NCBI GenBank assembly: GCA_020216785.1
Contig: JAIWNO010000101.1
Location: 1 to 10,000, forward strand
DNA from: Desulfomonile sp.
GTDB taxonomy: Bacteria; Desulfobacterota; Desulfomonilia; Desulfomonilales; Desulfomonilaceae
Length of the DNA stretch: 10,000 nt
Reading direction: 5' to 3'
The translations under genes and the position numbers were made by a program. The notes below the pieces were generated by a model. That model was not told where the DNA came from, ran no database searches, and was given only the letters and a program-made list of their open reading frames with translations. Shown one piece after another: positions 6,584-10,000 of the stretch (its first letter is position 1; the number at the start of each line of letters is the position of its first letter).

Positions 6584-8455
6584 TTATGCTTGGTGCCACA
6601 CTCCTGCCGTTTCGCGCAAATGGATGGGCTCATTGAAACGCGGGTCGGGCTTGGCCACACGGAGCACTTCTTCTACCGTGGTGATCCCGCTCAACATTTT
6701 CCTGACGGCATTCTCCCATATTGTGCTAAAGCCCTTCTTCCGAGCCGCGTCTTTGATTGCACCCATTTCCGGCTGGTCTGTGATGAGCTTGGCAATGTCC
6801 TCGTCGATCCCGACCACTTCGTACACGCTCTCCCGTTTGTAATATCCGGTGTCTCGACACTGAAAGCAGCCGCGGCCGCGCTTGAGGGTGATCGCTTCCG
6901 GGCCTTCGAAATTGAATCCTTGAGTGTTGAGCGTCTTGAGACTTACCGTATACGACTCCTCACATGCAGGGCACACTTTGCGCATGAGCCGTTGAGCAAG
7001 CAGACCCGTCAACGTTCCCGCGAGGAGAAAACTCGGCACCCCCAAGTCCAGCATGCGGTTAATCGCCCCCAGTGCATCGTTGGTGTGAAGCGTGGAGAAA
7101 ACGAGGTGTCCGGTAAGCGCGGCCTGCACGGCGAGTTGCGCGGTTTCCTCGTCGCGTATTTCCCCGATCATGATAACGTCGGGGTCTTGGCGCATCACGT
7201 GGCGAAGCATCGGGCCGAAGGTCATTCGCTCGGTCTGGTCGTGCAACATGCTGACCGCGGGATTGACGGAAATTTGGTTGAACCGATCGTAGACCATCTC
7301 CACAGGGTCTTCGATAGTGGTGACGTTCCGGTCGGGCGTGGCGATGACTCGCAGAGCGGAGTAAAGCGTTGTGGTCTTTCCGGACCCGGTGGGCCCGGTG
7401 ACAAGTATGATCCCGTACGGTCGAGTGATAAATCCCTGGAAGAGGGTAAGATCATACGGAGTAAAGCCCAGTTCTTCCAAGTCCATGAAAAGCAGGTCCG
7501 GATCCTGCAGACGGCACACAGCCTTTTCTCCAAAGGCAGTGGGTACCGTCGAGACCCTCACTTCCACTTCCTTTTTGCGGAGATTGAGCTTGATGCGACC
7601 GTCCTGTGGGCGGCGTTTTTCAGCGATGTCCATAGCCGCCATACCCTTGATGCGTGAGACGAACGCCTGATGAAGCGGCGCGGGGATGCGGTCGATGTCG
7701 TGCAGCACCCCGTCGATGCGCATTCTCAGAACGCTCTTGCCTCGCTTTGGCTCCACGTGGATATCACTGGCCCGAAGCGACACTGCGCGACGAAAAGTCG
7801 CGTCTACAGCAGTCCGGATGTTCTTGTCGGTGTGGGATATCTCCTCGAGACTCTTCACCTCTGCGAGCCGCTCCAAGTCCGACAATTCGGCAAAATACTT
7901 GACGTGCTTTTCTTCGGCCGCGCGGATCGAGGACTTGAATCCGTGAAATTCGAGGAGGATCTTCATGATGTCCTCTTTGGACGCCATGATCACTTCCACT
8001 TGGCGGCCGGAGACGCGAGCCACGTCCTCGAGCACCTCCTTTTGGGACGCATCGTACATGGCCACGCGGAGCGTCTTGTTCACTTCCTCCACGGGCACAA
8101 GAAGGTAGCGGTCCGCGAATTTCTGGGGCAGGGTCCGCGTGACGAAGTCCGGGTCAAGCTCCAGCGGATCCAGCCTTCGAAAAGGATAACCCCGGTGTGT
8201 TGCGATCGCTTGAACGATGGCGGATTCCGTGAGCGTGCCCCGTGGGCCGTTGAGTTTCATCTCCGCAATAACGTCAACAGCGGTGGTATGATGTGCATGA
8301 GGCACACCGTCTTTGACCTGTCGAGCCCGGTCCTGAGCGACCCTGTCCATCACATAGACTTCCGCTTCCTGAATACGCAGCAGTCCGGCATCGTCAAGCA
8401 ATCCCTGGGAATAGAGAATTTCCGCGATGGTGGTAACGTCGTCGTAAATGTTCAC
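6584..8455 (-). CDS. GspE/PilB/MshE-type ATPase of type II secretion or type IV pilus assembly
   Basis: The 623-aa protein powers assembly of pilus or pseudopilus fibres from the cytoplasmic face of the inner membrane. Numbered from the chosen start, an MshEN/T2SSE N-terminal region spans about 75-170 (ATHRGYPF...LDPDFV...). The ATPase core has Walker A GPTGSGKT (354-361), the Asp box IEDPVE (381-386), Walker B with GEIRDEE (431-437) and the His box TGHLVFSTLHTND (448-460). A tetracysteine zinc-binding site, CPAC...CFQC (C495, C498, C530, C533), separates GspE/PilB from the PilT retraction ATPases. The first helical repeat (EILYSQGLLDDAGLL) lacks the Arg and Gly of the c-di-GMP-binding MshEN motif. 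Start choice: the frame is open to a TTG at 8524, but the 23 extra residues look non-coding. A GTG at 8455 has GAGG 8 bases upstream. No pilin, PilC/GspF or secretin gene lies nearby, so pilus and secretion roles cannot be separated. Confidence 0.9.
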   Translation of the reverse strand: MNIYDDVTTIAEILYSQGLLDDAGLLRIQEAEVYVMDRVAQDRARQVKDGVPHAHHTTAVDVIAEMKLNGPRGTLTESAIVQAIATHRGYPFRRLDPLELDPDFVTRTLPQKFADRYLLVPVEEVNKTLRVAMYDASQKEVLEDVARVSGRQVEVIMASKEDIMKILLEFHGFKSSIRAAEEKHVKYFAELSDLERLAEVKSLEEISHTDKNIRTAVDATFRRAVSLRASDIHVEPKRGKSVLRMRIDGVLHDIDRIPAPLHQAFVSRIKGMAAMDIAEKRRPQDGRIKLNLRKKEVEVRVSTVPTAFGEKAVCRLQDPDLLFMDLEELGFTPYDLTLFQGFITRPYGIILVTGPTGSGKTTTLYSALRVIATPDRNVTTIEDPVEMVYDRFNQISVNPAVSMLHDQTERMTFGPMLRHVMRQDPDVIMIGEIRDEETAQLAVQAALTGHLVFSTLHTNDALGAINRMLDLGVPSFLLAGTLTGLLAQRLMRKVCPACEESYTVSLKTLNTQGFNFEGPEAITLKRGRGCFQCRDTGYYKRESVYEVVGIDEDIAKLITDQPEMGAIKDAARKKGFSTIWENAVRKMLSGITTVEEVLRVAKPDPRFNEPIHLRETAGVWHQA

Positions 8456-8575
8456 CGAAGGATCCTCAGCGCTCCTTGAAGGCCCTAATGAGCGCCTGTG
8501 GCGGTTTCGAAGATTTCTGAGCAATTCGTCACTAAGTACTCGATTTCATAATCTCGGTCACGTATCGTGCGCGTT

Positions 8576-8646
8576 GGAGATTGCTTCGTCGCTCCGCTCC
8601 GCGCAATGACAATTTTGGGCGTGTCATTGCAAGCGAAGCAATCTCC
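8576..8646. repeat. Dispersed palindromic (REP/MITE-like) repeat
   Basis: The outer arms GGAGATTGCTTCG (8576-8588) and CGAAGCAATCTCC (8634-8646) match perfectly over 13 bp. The inner arms GCAATGACA (8603-8611) and TGTCATTGC (8622-8630) match perfectly over 9 bp. A 14-base bulge (TCGCTCCGCTCCGC) on the left faces AAG on the right, and the loop is 10 bases. The words match a palindromic repeat that I recall in many copies in intergenic DNA of diverse bacteria including deltaproteobacteria, typically as GTCATTGCGAGGAGCGAAGC...AAGCAATCTC. It would lie in the 5' leader of the secretion ATPase mRNA if the promoter is upstream of it. Confidence 0.85.
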
Positions 8647-8732
8647 TGCGATCGGAATACGAACCGTATTTAGGAAACGAAGCGCCAAGGCTTTTCGGTG
8701 GCGCGCCCAAACACGGCAACACCGGTGCAAAG

Positions 8733-8761
8733 ATTCTATAGAAAGACATTCAAGGGTGCAA
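8733..8761 (-). promoter_or_regulatory. Candidate sigma-70 promoter for the secretion ATPase / M50 protease operon
   Basis: On the minus strand TTGCAC (8756-8761) lies 17 bases before TAGAAT (8733-8738). The -10 box matches 5 of 6 consensus bases and the -35 box only 3. Use of it would make a leader of about 270 bases that includes the palindromic repeat. No better candidate is visible nearer to the gene. Confidence 0.25.
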
Positions 8762-8781
8762 GGCGGCGGATGTCGAAAGGA

Positions 8782-8792
8782 TGGGGACAGGC
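8782..8792 (+). repeat. TGGGGACAGGC element
   Basis: TGGGGACAGGC, continuing as ACAGGAGG, lies in non-coding DNA between the two larger inverted repeats. It is the exact inverse of 189-199. It may be a fragment of a dispersed intergenic element. Confidence 0.3.
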
Positions 8793-8808
8793 ACAGGAGG
8801 GGATATGA

Positions 8809-8881
8809 GGTCCCTTCGCCGGTGATGGACGCACGCACGCCTGCAAGCGCGAGCGTCCGCCGCCTCACCGGCGAAACGACC
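8809..8881. repeat. Long imperfect inverted repeat downstream of the IHF-like gene
   Basis: TTCGCCGGTGA (8815-8825) pairs perfectly with TCACCGGCGAA (8865-8875). The stem extends outward with GGTC (8809-8812) against GACC (8878-8881) across two mismatches. It extends inward with GGACGC (8827-8832) against GCGTCC (8853-8858) across a bulge. That gives about 21 paired bases around a 20-base loop. It lies about 80 bases past the stop of the IHF-like gene, without a T-run, so it could stabilise the 3' end of that mRNA, help termination, or be another mobile palindromic repeat. Confidence 0.6.
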
Positions 8882-8962
8882 CTTTCTGCGGACGCCGCTC
8901 TCGGCGACACCCCGGACACGCGGCACGGAACTTGCCCCAGCAATGGGACGGCAGCCATGAAA

Positions 8963-9247
8963 CTACCGTCCGGCTTGCTGGACCCTTTCTCTCAGTTCCT
9001 TGCCTGTCTTGAAAAAAGGCAGTTTTTTTTCTTCGACTTCTATTCGGGTTCCGCTCTTGGGATTTCGACCGGTGTACGCCCCGTACTTCTTGACCATAAG
9101 AGACCCGAATCCGCGAATCTCTATCCGGTCGCCGCTGACCAGAGCGGATGCCATCGTGTCAAACACGAGATTGACTATTTCTTCGGACTTTCTCTGGGTG
9201 AGATCAGCCTCTTTGGCCAGGGCCACGATCAAATCTGATTTGTTCAT
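8963..9247 (-). CDS. HU/IHF family DNA-binding protein, IHF-beta-like
   Basis: The 94-aa protein is a nucleoid-associated, DNA-bending protein of normal family length. It opens with MNKSDLIVALAKEADLT and has the helical dimerisation region with EEIVNLVFDTM, closest in style to IHF beta subunits. The core IEIRGFGSL leads into the beta arm with YTGRNPKSG, where the proline (P63 in this protein) is the residue that intercalates into DNA. The C-terminal helix carries LPFFKTGKELRERV. ATG start with AGGA about 8 bases upstream. It lies 21 bases after the stop of a second HU-family gene, clearly the same operon. The two products could form homodimers or a heterodimer with each other. No IHF-alpha subunit is present in the window, so its partner is uncertain. 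Confidence 0.93.
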   Translation of the reverse strand: MNKSDLIVALAKEADLTQRKSEEIVNLVFDTMASALVSGDRIEIRGFGSLMVKKYGAYTGRNPKSGTRIEVEEKKLPFFKTGKELRERVQQAGR

Positions 9248-9268
9248 CGCGGGTTCCTGACTACCTGA

Positions 9269-9553
9269 CTACTTGGCCTTCTTCACCGCTTCCTTAAGTG
9301 CTCTTGACGCCGCGAAGCGTGCCACCTTGGTGGCCGGAATCTTGATCTTCTGTTTGGTCTGCGGGTTGACGCCGGTTCGGGCCTTTTTCTTCACCACCCG
9401 AAACGTTCCCAGCTCCGCGATGCGGATACGGCCGTCCTTCTTCTTCAGCGATTCGTGAATCGCTCCCACAACCGCGTCCAGGGCCATAGCAGCGGCTTTC
9501 TTGGTGATCCCCGCCTCCTTAGCGATCTTGCCAACGAGCTCCCCTTTAGTCAT
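9269..9553 (-). CDS. HU family DNA-binding protein (lysine-rich)
   Basis: The 94-aa protein is a second HU-type nucleoid protein. It starts MTKGELVGKIAKEAGIT, has the core IRIAELGTF and a DNA-binding arm ARTGVNPQTKQKIKIP with the intercalating proline in NPQT, and ends in a basic tail ALKEAVKKAK. Two family positions deviate: ELGTF instead of the common GFGTF, and GVNP instead of GRNP, so one arm arginine is replaced by valine. The frame is open five codons further upstream to a TTG at 9568. The ATG at 9553 is preferred because GGGAGG sits 7-8 bases before it. It is the first gene of the operon with the IHF-beta-like gene. Its leader contains unusual repeats. Confidence 0.93.
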   Translation of the reverse strand: MTKGELVGKIAKEAGITKKAAAMALDAVVGAIHESLKKKDGRIRIAELGTFRVVKKKARTGVNPQTKQKIKIPATKVARFAASRALKEAVKKAK

Positions 9554-9582
9554 GAATCCACCTCCCAAAAAAAATTAAAGGG

Positions 9583-9610
9583 TTCAACGAGTTGAAACGA
9601 CATTCAACGA
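9583..9610. repeat. Phased repeats and overlapping inverted repeats in the HU leader
   Basis: TTCAACGA occurs at 9583-9590 and 9603-9610, exactly 20 bases apart, and GTTGAA lies between them at 9591-9596. AACGA recurs every 10 bases (9586, 9596, 9606). GTTGAA can pair with either flanking TTCAAC, so two mutually exclusive hairpins are possible in the leader RNA. The block begins at about the predicted transcription start. A run of eight T and then the Shine-Dalgarno sequence follow on the minus strand. It may be an operator or an RNA control element. Confidence 0.5.
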
Positions 9611-9617
9611 TTGCACC

Positions 9618-9646
9618 ATGTTATCTATACCGAACTGATTTGTCAA
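9618..9646 (-). promoter_or_regulatory. Sigma-70 promoter of the HU / IHF-like operon
   Basis: On the minus strand a perfect TTGACA (9641-9646) is followed after 17 bases by TAACAT (9618-9623, 4 of 6 matches). Transcription would begin near 9611, giving a leader of about 57 bases. Immediately upstream, AGAAATT (9648-9654) and AATTTCT (9671-9677) form a 7-bp inverted repeat in AT-rich DNA, which could act as an UP element or a regulator site. Confidence 0.7.
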
Positions 9647-9725
9647 TAGAAATTCCGAGGTTCTTGAAAAAATTTCTCTTTTGACCTATCTTCCCGTTTG
9701 CGGCACACCAGGTACCTGTTTTTAC

Positions 9726-9754
9726 TTGACAATAACGAAGAGCCGCAGTAGAGG
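9726..9754 (+). promoter_or_regulatory. Candidate promoter of the rightmost plus-strand gene
   Basis: A perfect TTGACA (9726-9731) is followed after 17 bases by TAGAGG (9749-9754), a weak -10 box with 3 of 6 matches. It is about 80 bases from, and divergent to, the -35 box of the HU promoter. The leader to the ATG at 9788 would be about 27 bases. Confidence 0.4.
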
Positions 9755-9787
9755 AAAGGCCAATCGCGCAACCATTTCGAGGAGTCA

Positions 9788-10000
9788 ATGACCGATTCGA
9801 CCATTCTTACCCACCTCGAAGAGATCGCTCTCCGCCTTGGCGTCCAGCTCCGGTACGACGATCTCGGCCGCAATGGAATACGCACTGAAGGCGGCCTTTG
9901 CAGGGTCCTCGGCCGTCCCGTGATCTTTCTTAACCGGAGAGACTCCACCCGCCGCACGATCCTTGTGCTGGCGAGGTCCTTGCGCAAGCTCGACCTCGAG
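9788..10000 (+). CDS. Conserved-looking hypothetical protein, N-terminal part
   Basis: An open frame starts at ATG 9788 and runs out of the window in frame, giving 71 residues. It begins MTDSTILTHLEEIALRLGVQ. A short strand RYDDLG follows, then GGLCRVLGRPVIFLNRRDS, then a helix TILVLARSLRKLDLE. The helix / strand / 'GGxCRVxGxPVIFLNR' / helix layout resembles small conserved proteins of unknown function that I recall from deltaproteobacteria, but I cannot name a family. GAGGAG lies 3 bases upstream of the ATG, somewhat close but usable. Codon use favours G/C at third positions as in the neighbours, supporting real coding. It is divergent from the HU operon and has its own candidate promoter. 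No membrane segment or signal peptide is seen in this part. Confidence 0.7.
   Translation, partial: MTDSTILTHLEEIALRLGVQLRYDDLGRNGIRTEGGLCRVLGRPVIFLNRRDSTRRTILVLARSLRKLDLE

Larger units (their letters stand above)
8456..8962. other. 507-base non-coding stretch with several repeats
   Basis: No real gene is visible between the IHF-like gene and the secretion ATPase gene. The stretch holds a dispersed palindromic repeat (8576-8646), a TGGGGACAGGC word (8782-8792), a second long inverted repeat (8809-8881) and a 6-bp hairpin GGACGG/CCGTCC (8945-8950 with 8965-8970) spanning the stop of the IHF-like gene. An open frame of 157 codons on the minus strand (8485-8958) runs through the repeats and contains IARSGATKQSP, which is the translation of the palindromic repeat, so I do not regard it as a gene. 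Confidence 0.7.

Noticed and set aside
6347..7657. A 436-codon open frame on the plus strand
   Set aside because: It is antisense to the secretion ATPase and the start of the M50 protease, both strongly identified. Long antisense frames are expected in DNA of this codon composition.
7670..8479. A 269-codon open frame on the plus strand
   Set aside because: Antisense to the N-terminal half of the secretion ATPase, with no motif or good ribosome-binding site of its own.
8715..8731. A sigma-54-like promoter on the minus strand (TTGCAC, 5 bases, TTGC) upstream of the secretion ATPase
   Set aside because: The spacing fits, but the first G of the nearly invariant -24 GG is replaced by T, so I do not call it.
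8485..8958. A 157-codon open frame on the minus strand between the IHF-like gene and the secretion ATPase
   Set aside because: It runs through two inverted repeats, contains the translated palindromic repeat (IARSGATKQSP) and shows no protein-like conservation signs.

Overview
The window reads as a chromosomal segment of a Gram-negative bacterium, most likely from the Desulfobacterota or Syntrophobacteria (the old deltaproteobacteria). This is inferred from the style of several genes: a PilZ protein with a small helical N-terminal domain, a methyltransferase of a type I associate with that group, and tandem HU/IHF-like genes. A dispersed palindromic repeat related to ATTGCTTCG...CAATGACA points the same way. 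No gene fixes the species. The DNA is moderately GC-rich with evenly spaced housekeeping-type genes, and I see no transposase, integrase, phage gene, rRNA or CRISPR array.

Almost everything is on the minus strand. In transcription order it runs: an HU-like protein gene and an IHF-beta-like gene (9553 to 8963) behind a good sigma-70 promoter; a 507-base non-coding stretch with two large inverted repeats; a GspE/PilB-type secretion or pilus assembly ATPase followed 12 bases later by a site-2 (M50) membrane protease (8455 to 5687); tRNA-Thr(CGT) with its own promoter and terminator; a roughly 340-base stretch with no convincing gene; a very large Lon-related protease (1147 aa); a SAM-dependent methyltransferase; and a PilZ (c-di-GMP receptor) protein. 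The plus strand carries only two edge fragments: the last 49 residues of an M16-type peptidase at the left, and the first 71 residues of an unrecognised protein at the right, divergent from the HU operon.

The most unusual gene is the Lon-like one. It has a complete Lon AAA+ module and an intact Ser-Lys S16 protease dyad. In place of the usual Lon substrate-binding N-domain it has a region with a zinc-metalloprotease-like HELEH motif, and it adds about 230 unrecognised residues after the protease domain. If the HExxH site is catalytic, one chain would carry two different protease centres around one unfoldase.

Three genes suggest an envelope and signalling theme (secretion ATPase, intramembrane protease, PilZ receptor), but nothing in the sequence proves they form one pathway.
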